Assembly (NCBI GenBank): GCA_017428765.1
Contig: JAFRQF010000001.1
Coordinates: 1-44,228, forward strand
Direction: 5' to 3'
Length of the DNA stretch: 44,228 nucleotides
DNA from: Erysipelotrichaceae bacterium
GTDB taxonomy: Bacteria; Bacillota_I; Bacilli_A; Erysipelotrichales; Erysipelotrichaceae
Shown: positions 6,924 to 14,581 of the stretch, in pieces
How the letters are laid out: every line of letters begins with the position of its first letter
Numbering within the stretch: position 1 is the stretch's first letter
The notes under the pieces: model-generated
Told to the model about the DNA's origin: nothing
Database searches by the model: none
What the model saw: the letters and a program-made list of their open reading frames with translations, nothing else
Program-made: the position numbers and the translations under genes

Positions 6924-8348
6924 TTAAGCCTTCGCTTTATCACCGAGTGTAAGGATCAGATTCAACAGGATGCCTGCGATCGCCGCACCCGCAACGCACG
7001 GAACGTTCAAAGAGAAGAACGGGATCGTTCCGCCGAACGCATACTGACCGCCCAGGCCGATGATACAGACCAGAGCGATGACGGCGATGTTCTTGGAATC
7101 GAACATCGAAACTCCCTTGTCGATCAGGATCGCGATACCCTGTGCTGCGATCGCGCCGAAGCAATAGACTTCAATGCCGCCGATGACTGCCAACGGGATG
7201 CCATAGATCACCTTGATCAAAGGTGTGAAGCAGGATACGACCATCGCGATGATCGATGCGACCGCAAGTACCGGTACGGAGAAGACTCTGGTGATCGCCA
7301 TCGTTGAGATGTTTTCGCCATAGTTTGTTCCGGCCGGACCGCCCACGATACCTGAGACCATATCACACAGACCGTCGCCGACCAGGTTGTCGCCCAACAA
7401 AGAGACCATATCATAACGGCCTTTGCCTTTTTCCCTGGCGACATCATTGATGTAGATATCCAGCTGATAAATATGTGCAGTGGATTCCGGTATGGTCGCA
7501 ATAGCGATCGGCATGATGCCGATGAGTGCCTGCGCGGAGAACCTCGGGAAAGTGAATGCCGGTAAGGCGAAGAAGGAACCGTCTCCGAGTCTGAAGGAAG
7601 ATGCGGCCAGTGCTTCCGCCGGAACGGAACGGAACAGGTTGATGCCGCCGACAAAATAGATCAGCGCCGCACATACGCAACCCGTCAGCACACCCAGCAA
7701 TAACGGTAACTGTGATAAGAGACCTTTGAGATATCTGGAATAGATACAGGTCGACAGGAAGGTGATGATGCCTACGCATAGCCAGGCAGTCGCGACGGCA
7801 CTTCCCTGCGTGACATCGAGTCCGTTGATCGAAGAACCGATACCCAGGAAATCGTTCATCGCAGAACCGGCCAGTGTCAGACCGATGACCATGGAGACTG
7901 AGCCGGTGATGGAAGCCGGAAGGAACTTCTCGACTTTTTCCGCGCCGAACCTTTTAACGATCAGTCCGGCAGCGATCGAAACGAAGCCCGACATGATGAT
8001 GCCGAACTGCGCTTTTGAGATCAGTTCCGGCGGTAAGATGCCGGTCGCCTGCCAGGCGGCGATCTGTTCGGCTGAACCTTCTGCCATTGCCATGGATGAG
8101 ACGGCGGACAGATAAGCGAAAGAAGAACCGTAATAGAGCGGTATCCTTCTCTTTGTGATCAAAATAAAACACAGGGTCGCAAGTCCGGAAGCGAAAATCG
8201 TCGTAGAGACTTGAAATCCTGTGATGAGAGCGACAGTGATGGTGGCAGGAAACATGACGATGACCTGCTGAAGTGCATAAAGAAGCAGTTTCCCCAATGA
8301 TGGAACTTCATCCGGCAAGTAACCGATCTTCTGAGACTTTACTGACAT
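6924..8348 (-). CDS. NCS2-family nucleobase permease (uracil/xanthine type)
   Basis: A 474-residue inner-membrane nucleobase:cation symporter of the NCS2 (UraA/PbuX) family with about 12-14 hydrophobic segments. Family motifs include PLYYGSSFAYL in the N-terminal half, and IATIPESTAHI with GDNLVGDGLCDMVSGIVGGP in the central part. In NCS2 proteins the conserved Glu and Gly-rich loops here line the substrate site. The family alone does not settle substrate. The downstream guaB-guaA genes favour a purine such as xanthine or guanine over uracil. The start has an AAAGGGGG ribosome-binding site. A promoter and a terminator/antiterminator-like leader lie upstream. Confidence 0.88.
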   Translation of the reverse strand: MSVKSQKIGYLPDEVPSLGKLLLYALQQVIVMFPATITVALITGFQVSTTIFASGLATLCFILITKRRIPLYYGSSFAYLSAVSSMAMAEGSAEQIAAWQATGILPPELISKAQFGIIMSGFVSIAAGLIVKRFGAEKVEKFLPASITGSVSMVIGLTLAGSAMNDFLGIGSSINGLDVTQGSAVATAWLCVGIITFLSTCIYSRYLKGLLSQLPLLLGVLTGCVCAALIYFVGGINLFRSVPAEALAASSFRLGDGSFFALPAFTFPRFSAQALIGIMPIAIATIPESTAHIYQLDIYINDVAREKGKGRYDMVSLLGDNLVGDGLCDMVSGIVGGPAGTNYGENISTMAITRVFSVPVLAVASIIAMVVSCFTPLIKVIYGIPLAVIGGIEVYCFGAIAAQGIAILIDKGVSMFDSKNIAVIALVCIIGLGGQYAFGGTIPFFSLNVPCVAGAAIAGILLNLILTLGDKAKA

Positions 8349-8361
8349 AAATAACCCCCTT

Positions 8362-8427
8362 TTTTTAAAGAAAAGATCCCCTTATTTCGGAGGATCCACA
8401 CCTTTTTCGGTCTTCTTCTCCGAAAAA
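8362..8427 (-). promoter_or_regulatory. Leader with terminator and competing hairpin before the permease
   Basis: On the minus strand the untranslated leader holds TTTTTCGG/CCGAAAAA (arms 8420-8427 and 8403-8410). A second hairpin GATCCTC/GGGGATC (8375-8396) is followed by TTTTCTTT, a terminator just before the start codon. CTCCGAAA (terminator loop side, 8385-8392 on the plus strand) can instead pair with TTTCGGAG from the first hairpin (8418-8425), giving mutually exclusive folds. This is the logic of an attenuator or riboswitch platform. I do not recognise a known aptamer; guanine and PyrR motifs are not seen. Confidence 0.6.
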
Positions 8428-8440
8428 TCCTATTTGAAAC

Positions 8441-8469
8441 AGAATAACAGATAAATCCGGCCAATTCAA
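8441..8469 (-). promoter_or_regulatory. Promoter of the permease-guaBA block
   Basis: On the minus strand TTGAAT (8464-8469) and TATTCT (8441-8446) have a 17-bp spacer. Initiation near 8434 would give a leader of about 86 nt containing the attenuator-like hairpins. Confidence 0.6.
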
Positions 8470-8522
8470 TGTGATTTTTGGAAAAAAAGAAAGTTTTAAA
8501 GTATAGTTATAGTTAAGGAACT

Positions 8523-8556
8523 AGCCCCTTGCCGAAGCGTTCGACGGGGCTTTTTT
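8523..8556 (+). terminator. Strong hairpin with T-run, plus orientation
   Basis: AGCCCC and GGGGCT (outer arms) with an inner CGAA/TTCG stem, followed by TTTTTT on the plus strand. It lies immediately past the stop of the minus-strand lipoprotein gene, but the T-run faces the wrong way for that gene. It may act on both strands, or end an unannotated plus-strand transcript starting near TATAGT (about 8501). Confidence 0.6.
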
Positions 8557-9607
8557 AATCGATCCGCGTCCAGACGACCGTTTTTCCTTCTCCTATGATC
8601 GTGAGTGTAGCGTCATTATCCGAGAGCAGAGCAACATAGCTCCCGAAGCCGAGATCGATGCTGTTTTCATCCAGGGCCTTCAGCGCAACAAAAGGCATTG
8701 CCGGTGTTTCGGGCACCACGATCACATCCAACGTGACTTCCGGTCCCGCTGCCTCAAACAGTCTTCTGTTTTCCAGCCGGCTTTCTTCGCTCAAACGGAT
8801 CCAGAAATTCGGAACGGATCCGCCGCCTTGCGAAATGATCCAGGTATAATCGTTTTGCATGTCTCCGAAATCGAGATAATTCCTTCCTCTCCACGCCCCA
8901 AAGAAGCGATGTATCAGCGTCTCTTTTTCATCTTCGTTCATATAATCATTAAAGACAGCCTCTTCTTCGAGTTTGGCTTTTACCGCATCATTCTCCTTCA
9001 TTTCTTCGATCGCGTGATCCGGCACATCACCGCCAAGAGCGATCGGATCGACGGTGATCGACATCTTTCCCTGCGTATCGGTCAGTATGACCGCTTTTTC
9101 TTGCGAGGACAGAGAAACTTCCTGTCCGTCCTTTGAGGTGATCAGGGCTTCTCCTTCGATCAGCAGGACCTCGCTTCTGTTTTTCCGGGTCTTGATGACA
9201 CCTGTCGTGCCCCTGATGGAAAGGGACATGTTTTCCGTTTCGAACTTCAGTTCCTCTTCTTCGCTTAAGGGTTCCTGTACACAGAAAAACAGATCACCGC
9301 TTTGTAAGCTGATCTTAAGTTTCCTGTCGTTTTTGTTGATCGTGACTTTGGAAGACTCGTCAAGCTTGAGCAGTTTCACCCGATCAAGATCCACCCAGCC
9401 GTAACTTTCCTTTAACGTCTCTATGCCATAGCCGTCAAAAAGATTCATGCCGGCAACAGCGGCGATCTTTTTGCCGGTGTCGTTTACCTCGATCGTCCCT
9501 TCGTATCTTTCCAGTTTCATTTCGCTCGCCTGCGCAGATGAGGGAGAAGAGGAACAGGAAGAAAGGAAGATCATTATTAAGAAGATTAGGATCAGATGTT
9601 TTTTCAT
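8555..9607 (-). CDS. FecR-domain lipoprotein
   Basis: A 350-residue predicted lipoprotein. A hydrophobic signal peptide at residues 2-17 ends in the lipobox LSSC, followed by a Ser-rich linker, so the mature protein should be anchored outside the membrane. Residues 35-190 resemble a FecR-like beta domain (GYGIETLKESYGWVDLD, SLSIRGTTGVIKT), which in Gram-positives is usually part of uncharacterised surface proteins and not an iron regulator. The C-terminal 140 residues are unassigned. The start follows AAGGA. The gene is alone, and its function is unknown. Confidence 0.75.
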   Translation of the reverse strand: MKKHLILIFLIMIFLSSCSSSPSSAQASEMKLERYEGTIEVNDTGKKIAAVAGMNLFDGYGIETLKESYGWVDLDRVKLLKLDESSKVTINKNDRKLKISLQSGDLFFCVQEPLSEEEELKFETENMSLSIRGTTGVIKTRKNRSEVLLIEGEALITSKDGQEVSLSSQEKAVILTDTQGKMSITVDPIALGGDVPDHAIEEMKENDAVKAKLEEEAVFNDYMNEDEKETLIHRFFGAWRGRNYLDFGDMQNDYTWIISQGGGSVPNFWIRLSEESRLENRRLFEAAGPEVTLDVIVVPETPAMPFVALKALDENSIDLGFGSYVALLSDNDATLTIIGEGKTVVWTRID

Positions 9608-9656
9608 AGACTATGTCCTTTTTCTTTTTTCATTTTATCGGATTTTTGTGCTGTTA

Positions 9657-9662
9657 TATAAT
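9657..9662 (+). promoter_or_regulatory. -10 box of the dhaLK operon
   Basis: TATAAT lies about 68 bp upstream of the dhaL start, with only a weak TTTATC at -35. It is the best promoter candidate in the gap after the lipoprotein gene. Confidence 0.45.
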
Positions 9663-9729
9663 GAAAGCAGAAGAAGTTTACAGATAATCATCATACGAAT
9701 ATTCTTTTTTGATGCAGAAAGGCAGATCA

Positions 9730-10332
9730 ATGAAAACAGAAGAATTAAAACGAAGGCTCTTGAACGGATGTAAGAAGCTCAAAGAAAACGAAGAGGTCCT
9801 GACACAGATCGATTCCCATTTCGGGGATGCCGACCACGGACTGACGATGCGGAAGATCGCTGACGGGATCACGGAGGCGGTCGCTTCTTCTGACAGCCGG
9901 GTCAAAGGCCTTTTTGACAATGTTGCAGAAAAAGTGGGTCTTTTGAACGGCGGCAGTGCCGTTCCTTTGTGGAATTCCTGGCTGCAGGGGATCGCCGACG
10001 TTTCTCCGGAAAGCGAAGAAGCTTCTCTTCAGGAGCTGAAGGAGATGTTTGCCAACGGCATGGAGGAATTCGATTTCATGTCCGGTGCCAAGGTCGGTGA
10101 CAAGACCATCATGGATGCCTTGAAGCCGGCCAGCGATGCGATCGAAAAAGCGGATGATGAAAAGTCGTTGTTCGCAGATGCGGCAAAAGCGGCAAAAGAA
10201 GGAGCGGAAAAGACAAAAGAATTTACAGCCAGATTCGGCAGGGCAAAGAGCTATGGCGAAAAGACGTTGGGGACGATGGACGCCGGAGCTCTTTCGATGT
10301 CTCTGTTTTTTGAAGGAATGGCTGAAGAATGA
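9730..10332 (+). CDS. dhaL: Dihydroxyacetone kinase, ADP-binding subunit DhaL
   Basis: A 200-residue DAK2-domain (DhaL) protein. It shows the nucleotide/Mg signature HFGDADHGLTM (usually GDGDHG), the LLNGGSAVPLWNSWL loop and the C-terminal GRAKSYGEKTLGTMDAGALS, all typical of the family. It would phosphorylate the substrate bound by DhaK, using ATP or, in PTS-dependent systems, ADP recharged by DhaM. The start at 9730 is chosen because AAAGGCAG lies just upstream; an ATG at 9709 lacks this. It is followed after 23 bp by dhaK, the reverse of the usual K-L order. No dhaM is nearby. Confidence 0.9.
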   Translation: MKTEELKRRLLNGCKKLKENEEVLTQIDSHFGDADHGLTMRKIADGITEAVASSDSRVKGLFDNVAEKVGLLNGGSAVPLWNSWLQGIADVSPESEEASLQELKEMFANGMEEFDFMSGAKVGDKTIMDALKPASDAIEKADDEKSLFADAAKAAKEGAEKTKEFTARFGRAKSYGEKTLGTMDAGALSMSLFFEGMAEE

Positions 10333-10355
10333 TATTCGGAAGGAGAAAATGAATC

Positions 10356-11351
10356 ATGATGAAGAAGTTTATCAATGATCCTCAGACCGTAACGGATGAG
10401 GAACTTGAAGGTCTGGGGCTGGCGTTTTCGGATACCGTCATCGTTGACGGACATCTGATCATTTCCAAAGATCTGGAAAACGCCGACCGTGTCACGGTCG
10501 TGACCTATGGCGGTTCCGGACATGAACCTGCGCAGAAGGGCTATGTCGGAAAAGGCATGCTCGACATCCAGGTCGACGGCGACATCTTTGCCGCACCGAG
10601 CGGACAGCTCGTCTTTGAAGCTTTGAAGCGTGCCGACAAGGGACACGGTGTCTTATTGCTGACACTCAACTATGCCGGTGACCAGCTGGCAGGCAAGCAG
10701 GCGATGCGTCTGGCACAGAAAGCCGGAATGAACGTCAGACAGGTCATTACCGACGAAGAGATCAAATACGATCCGAACGGCGAAGACAACAAGAGAGGGC
10801 TTGCCGGTGCCGTTCCGATGTATCATATCGCCGGTGCTGCCGCCAGGGAAGGCAAGAACCTGGAAGAAGTCGCAGAGATCTGTGAACGCTATGCGAGGAA
10901 CATGGCTTCGATCACTGTCAAAGTCAGCGATGCCACCCATCCGCAGAACGGCATGAGTTTCGGCGATCTGCAGGATACCGACCAGATGGAGATCGGTGCC
11001 GGTCAACATGGCGAAGGCGGCGGTACAAGGGTACCGATGATGTCTGCCAGAGACACCGTTCATGAGATCGCTCCGCTTTTATGCAAAGCCATCGACATCA
11101 AAGAAGGCGACAAGGCCTTCGTCATGATCAACGGCTGCGGTGCGACGACTCTGATGGAGATGCTGATCCTGTATAAGGACACGGTCGCTTACCTCAAAGA
11201 AAGAGGCATCGCTGTCGTTGGCAACATGGTCGGTGAAGTTCTGACCGTACAGGAAGCAGGCGGTTTCCAGATGAACATCGCCAAGTGGGACGATGAGATC
11301 GAAAGACTCTGGAACACACCGGTCCACACACCTGTTTTCTTCAAAGAATAG
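10356..11351 (+). CDS. dhaK: Dihydroxyacetone kinase, substrate-binding subunit DhaK
   Basis: A 331-residue DAK1-domain protein. It contains the GGSGHEP loop near residue 50 and GAGQHGEGG near residue 220, where the His covalently binds the carbonyl of dihydroxyacetone in DhaK enzymes. Length and motifs fit the family. The neighbour dhaL supplies the phosphorylating subunit. Substrate could be dihydroxyacetone or another short ketose. AAGGAG lies upstream; an out-of-frame ATG at 10349 is rejected because its frame is short. The operon ends at a strong terminator. Confidence 0.92.
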   Translation: MMKKFINDPQTVTDEELEGLGLAFSDTVIVDGHLIISKDLENADRVTVVTYGGSGHEPAQKGYVGKGMLDIQVDGDIFAAPSGQLVFEALKRADKGHGVLLLTLNYAGDQLAGKQAMRLAQKAGMNVRQVITDEEIKYDPNGEDNKRGLAGAVPMYHIAGAAAREGKNLEEVAEICERYARNMASITVKVSDATHPQNGMSFGDLQDTDQMEIGAGQHGEGGGTRVPMMSARDTVHEIAPLLCKAIDIKEGDKAFVMINGCGATTLMEMLILYKDTVAYLKERGIAVVGNMVGEVLTVQEAGGFQMNIAKWDDEIERLWNTPVHTPVFFKE

Positions 11352-11371
11352 ATCGTAAAACAAATCGAAAG

Positions 11372-11399
11372 AACCGTCCTTTCACCGGGACGGTTTTTA
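11372..11399 (+). terminator. Terminator of dhaLK
   Basis: AACCGTCC and GGACGGTT form a perfect 8-bp stem (11372-11395), followed by a T-run, 20 bp after the dhaK stop. Confidence 0.9.
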
Positions 11400-11469
11400 T
11401 ATGTGCATAGTGGTACCGGATATGAAAAATGACATATAATAAATATAAGTTATTTAAGGAGGATTGTTT

Positions 11470-12222
11470 ATGGCAGAAAAGAAAGAAAAGAAATATGTTG
11501 CCGCCAGTGAAGATAGCAAGAAAGCAAGACAGACCAAGCAGGTCCCTAACGAGGACGTCGTCCGTGCCGTCAAGGAAGCCGAACCGGTAGGAAATGCGAA
11601 ACCGCTCCGTATCGGTGCCGTTGCCTTATGGGTACTGGCTCTTGTGTTCGAAGTACTGGCACTGATGGTCTTCTTAGGCAAAGTCGACCTCAGGTTCATC
11701 CCGCAGATCCCGCAGCTGATCATCTTCCTGGTATTGGATCTGATCGCCGTCATCGTCGGTGCCCAGCTTTGGAAGAAAGCCAACCACATCGATCCGGTAT
11801 CTGAAGCAAACCAGTTCAAGTTCTGGCTGTGGAACAACATGGGCGTCATCGCCATGGCCATCTGTTTCTTCCCGTTCATCATCCTTGTATTGACCAACAA
11901 GGAAGCGGACAAGAAGACAAAGACGATCGCAACTGTCGCAGCAGTCATCTGCCTGCTGATCGGCGGTGTCGCATCCTATGACTTCAATCCGGTATCCAGC
12001 GAAATGAAGGAAGCCGCGATGGATGTCTTAGGCAGTGAGACGGTATACTGGACGACGTTTGGCAAAGTCTACCACACACATGATGACTGTTCCCACCTCA
12101 ACCAGTCCGAGACATTGACTTACGGTACGGTCGAAGAAGCGATCGCAGCCAACCGTGTCAGACTGTGCAAGACCTGCGCAAACAGAGACGGCATCTCCGG
12201 TGTCGCGACCGAAGGAAATTAA
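11470..12222 (+). CDS. Membrane protein with C-terminal Cys/His metal-binding-like tail
   Basis: A 250-residue protein not assigned to a named function. A charged Lys-rich N-terminus (1-45) is followed by four hydrophobic segments (about 47-70, 77-97, 120-142, 152-170). A soluble tail contains KVYHTHDDCSHL and, after about 25 residues, LCKTCANR. The H/C...CxxC spacing resembles the short metal-binding motif seen at the ends of many Gram-positive membrane and nuclease proteins. The start is fixed by AAGGAGG eight bases upstream. It is monocistronic, with TATAAT at about 11432 and a terminator at 12242. Confidence 0.75.
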   Translation: MAEKKEKKYVAASEDSKKARQTKQVPNEDVVRAVKEAEPVGNAKPLRIGAVALWVLALVFEVLALMVFLGKVDLRFIPQIPQLIIFLVLDLIAVIVGAQLWKKANHIDPVSEANQFKFWLWNNMGVIAMAICFFPFIILVLTNKEADKKTKTIATVAAVICLLIGGVASYDFNPVSSEMKEAAMDVLGSETVYWTTFGKVYHTHDDCSHLNQSETLTYGTVEEAIAANRVRLCKTCANRDGISGVATEGN

Positions 12223-12241
12223 ACAAAGCCAAAACAAAACG

Positions 12242-12271
12242 GATCCGCCATCTGAGTGGCGGATCTTTTTT
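12242..12271. terminator. Bidirectional terminator
   Basis: GATCCGCC and GGCGGATC (perfect 8-bp arms, 12242-12265) have a T-run on the plus strand and TTTTGTTTTG on the minus strand. It serves both the plus-strand membrane protein and the minus-strand MATE gene. Confidence 0.88.
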
Positions 12272-13632
12272 TATGATCTGATCTCTTCTTTATGAAAGAT
12301 GTCTTTTCTGGAAAAATAATAGATCAGATAGACGATCGAAGTGACGATCCAGGAAAGCGGGAAAGCGAAGACCGCCATGACCGGATCATCGATCGGATAG
12401 AGCGTGATATAAGCGATCCTGGTCAGACAGATCGTGAAGATCGCAATGACCAGAGGTGCCTTTGTCATGCCGCAGGATTTGAATATGGCGGTAAGCGGAT
12501 CGATCGGTGCATAAGTGATGTAGGAGAACGCGATGATCTTCAACATCCTTGTTGCGATAAAAAGCGGTTCCTCATCTTTTAAGAACAGAAGAAGGATACT
12601 TCTTCCGGCGAAGTAAAACAAGACACCGAAGAGGATCGCGCCGATCGCTTCCACGATGATGGAGACCAGGGTGACTTTTCTTACGCGCCTCAGATTTCCT
12701 TTTCCGAAGTTCTGTGATGCCAGTGTGATCGTCGCCGTCGTCAAAGCGTTGGAGAAACACCAGAACAAGGAATCCACTGTGTTGTAAGCACTGTAGGCCG
12801 CCACGGCATCCGTTTCAAAGGAATTGATCTTGAACTGGATGACGGCATTTGGTATGGCAAACATCATGCTCTGGATGGCAAAGGGAAGTCCGATCCTGAA
12901 GGTCTGTTTCACATCTTCTTTATCATAGGAAAAGTCTTTGAGATCTCTTTGGTATACATCGCTTGTCTTATCAAAAATAAACAGAATAATGAACGCGCAG
13001 ATCGCATGCGACAAAAGAGTCGCCAGTGATGTTCCAAAGACACCCATCTTAAACAATCCGGCAAACAGAAGGTCCAGAAAGATCTTGCTGAAAGCCGTCA
13101 GTCCGATGAATAACAGCGGTCTTCTGGAATCGCCCAGCGCTCTCAAGATACAGACACCGGTCTGGTAGACGAAATAGAAAGACAGAGAGGCCAGATAGAA
13201 GTAGAGATAGGTCAGTGACAATGGTCTTGTATCTGCCGGCTCTTTCATAAGGTCGAGCCAGAAAGGGGAGACCAGGATCAGAAGGATCGAAAGGAAGATT
13301 CCCAGAAAGATCGACAGGTTGATGCCGGTCTTTGCGGACCGGTTGACTTTTTCCATATTTCCCCGGCCATAATTCTGAGCGACCAGAACGGTGATCGCCG
13401 AGGTGATGCCGCCGATGAAATTCAGTGTGATGTTGATCAGTGAATTTGCCGAACCGCCGACAGCTGCCAGCGCCTGCTTGGAGATGAGCCTTCCTAGGAC
13501 GATGTTGTCGACGATGCTGTAAAGCTGCTGGATGAGATATCCCAGGAAAACCGGAAAGAGGAACAGCATCATCTGTTCGACGATCTTTCCGTTCAGGATG
13601 TCTTTTCTCGGAAGTCTTACGGCCGCTTTCAT
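12271..13632 (-). CDS. MATE-family efflux transporter
   Basis: A 453-residue integral membrane protein with about 12 helices and the two-fold repeat of the MATE (NorM/DinF) family. Signatures include FPVFLGYLIQQLYSIVDNIVLGR at the start, GGITSAITVLVAQNYGRGN in the first half and TATITLASQNFGKGNLRRV in the second. It should export cationic compounds using an Na+ or H+ gradient; the substrate is not predictable. The start codon has no Shine-Dalgarno sequence. Instead TAAAAT lies only 9 bases upstream with TTGCAA 18 bp before it, suggesting a leaderless transcript. Confidence 0.9.
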   Translation of the reverse strand: MKAAVRLPRKDILNGKIVEQMMLFLFPVFLGYLIQQLYSIVDNIVLGRLISKQALAAVGGSANSLINITLNFIGGITSAITVLVAQNYGRGNMEKVNRSAKTGINLSIFLGIFLSILLILVSPFWLDLMKEPADTRPLSLTYLYFYLASLSFYFVYQTGVCILRALGDSRRPLLFIGLTAFSKIFLDLLFAGLFKMGVFGTSLATLLSHAICAFIILFIFDKTSDVYQRDLKDFSYDKEDVKQTFRIGLPFAIQSMMFAIPNAVIQFKINSFETDAVAAYSAYNTVDSLFWCFSNALTTATITLASQNFGKGNLRRVRKVTLVSIIVEAIGAILFGVLFYFAGRSILLLFLKDEEPLFIATRMLKIIAFSYITYAPIDPLTAIFKSCGMTKAPLVIAIFTICLTRIAYITLYPIDDPVMAVFAFPLSWIVTSIVYLIYYFSRKDIFHKEEIRS

Positions 13633-13682
13633 GGTAAGACCATTTTACGCGTGCGGGCTTCTTCCTTGCAATATTTTTTGCC

Positions 13683-13709
13683 GAAAGAAAACACCCTATA
13701 ACAGGGCGT
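13683..13709 (-). terminator. Terminator overlapping the stop of the PUA/EVE-like gene
   Basis: On the minus strand ACGCCCT and AGGGTGT flank the loop containing the TAG stop, followed by TTTCTTT. It ends the dnaX-ybaB-recR-Card1-like-EVE-like gene series. Confidence 0.7.
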
Positions 13710-14562
13710 TCATCAGATACTCGATCGTTTCCGATCCGTCGTTCACTTTGAAGCGGACATTGGCATCTTCGCCTAAATAAATTCCCAGGTAATATTTATA
13801 CAGCTGGGCCTGTCCGATCAGGCTGCGCAGATCCGTCGTCTTATCGTAATAGAACATGACGTCCGCGCTCTCTTTTCCCAATCTGCAGATCTCGCTTTGC
13901 GAATCCGGGAAGAAGCGATAGCCTTCTTCTTCGAATGCTTTCAAATTGCGTTTTGCCTTTTTGTTTTCTTTTTCGCTTCTCGGGATATCGCCGATCTTTT
14001 TGTGTGTTTCCAGCAGGGCATAGAGAAGTTTTTCTCTGCTTATCGTTTCGCTGTTTTCATTCAGTCCGCTCCAGAGGTCCTTGGAATCGTTGGCCAGGTC
14101 CAGGAGGGAGAGGACGACTTTTTCCGGTTTGAGATAGATGTAGGATTCCACGTTGTTGGAGATCTTCATCCCGCATTCGCTCAGATAGACCGGCTGAAAG
14201 AAGGTGACATCTTCCAGATAGAATGCCGAGATCTTCGCCGGCAGTTTTTTGTCTTTGGAAACTTTCCGTATCGCTTCCTTGAATTCTGTCAGGGATACAT
14301 AGCCGTTGTAGATGCCATACCTGTCCCACATCGAACGGATCGATGCGGCAGCGATCGATGACACTCTTCCGAATCCCACGATGCCTTTTTCTTTTTTCTT
14401 CCGGTGTTCCTTGTCTTTGGACAGAAAGAAAACCAGATCACCTTCACCGAAATCGGAAAAGCTGATGTTGGCAGACAAGCGCCAGAAGTTCATCGTCTTA
14501 TGGTTGTTCAGGCGATGGAGCTCAAGCATTTTTGAATCGGTTACGTAAGCTATCGCGGACAT
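13696..14562 (-). CDS. Uncharacterised protein with PUA/EVE-like N-terminal domain
   Basis: A 288-residue soluble protein I cannot name. Residues 1-145 look like the PUA/EVE fold used by modified-base readers. They hold a W near the start (NFWRLSANISFSDF), GEGDLVFFLSKD then KGIVGFGRVSS (the GDxVxF...GivGxGxV pattern), and a strand-turn ending LSECGMKISNNVESYIYL. The C-terminal half is charged and mostly helical with no motif I recognise. This assignment is by pattern only. It follows the Card1-like gene by 19 bp and shares its terminator. No Shine-Dalgarno is seen; TATAAT lies 11 bases before the ATG, so an internal promoter is possible. Confidence 0.6.
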   Translation of the reverse strand: MSAIAYVTDSKMLELHRLNNHKTMNFWRLSANISFSDFGEGDLVFFLSKDKEHRKKKEKGIVGFGRVSSIAAASIRSMWDRYGIYNGYVSLTEFKEAIRKVSKDKKLPAKISAFYLEDVTFFQPVYLSECGMKISNNVESYIYLKPEKVVLSLLDLANDSKDLWSGLNENSETISREKLLYALLETHKKIGDIPRSEKENKKAKRNLKAFEEEGYRFFPDSQSEICRLGKESADVMFYYDKTTDLRSLIGQAQLYKYYLGIYLGEDANVRFKVNDGSETIEYLMNALL

Positions 14563-14581
14563 ATTACAACTTAATTATAAC

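Noticed and set aside
8349..8440. Known guanine, xanthine or PyrR-type element in the permease leader
   Set aside because: The conserved guanine-aptamer loops and the PyrR binding loop are not present; only the hairpin logic is supported, so it is listed as an unassigned leader.
9709..9729. Upstream ATG as the dhaL start
   Set aside because: No Shine-Dalgarno before it, and the added residues are not family-like; the ATG at 9730 fits better.
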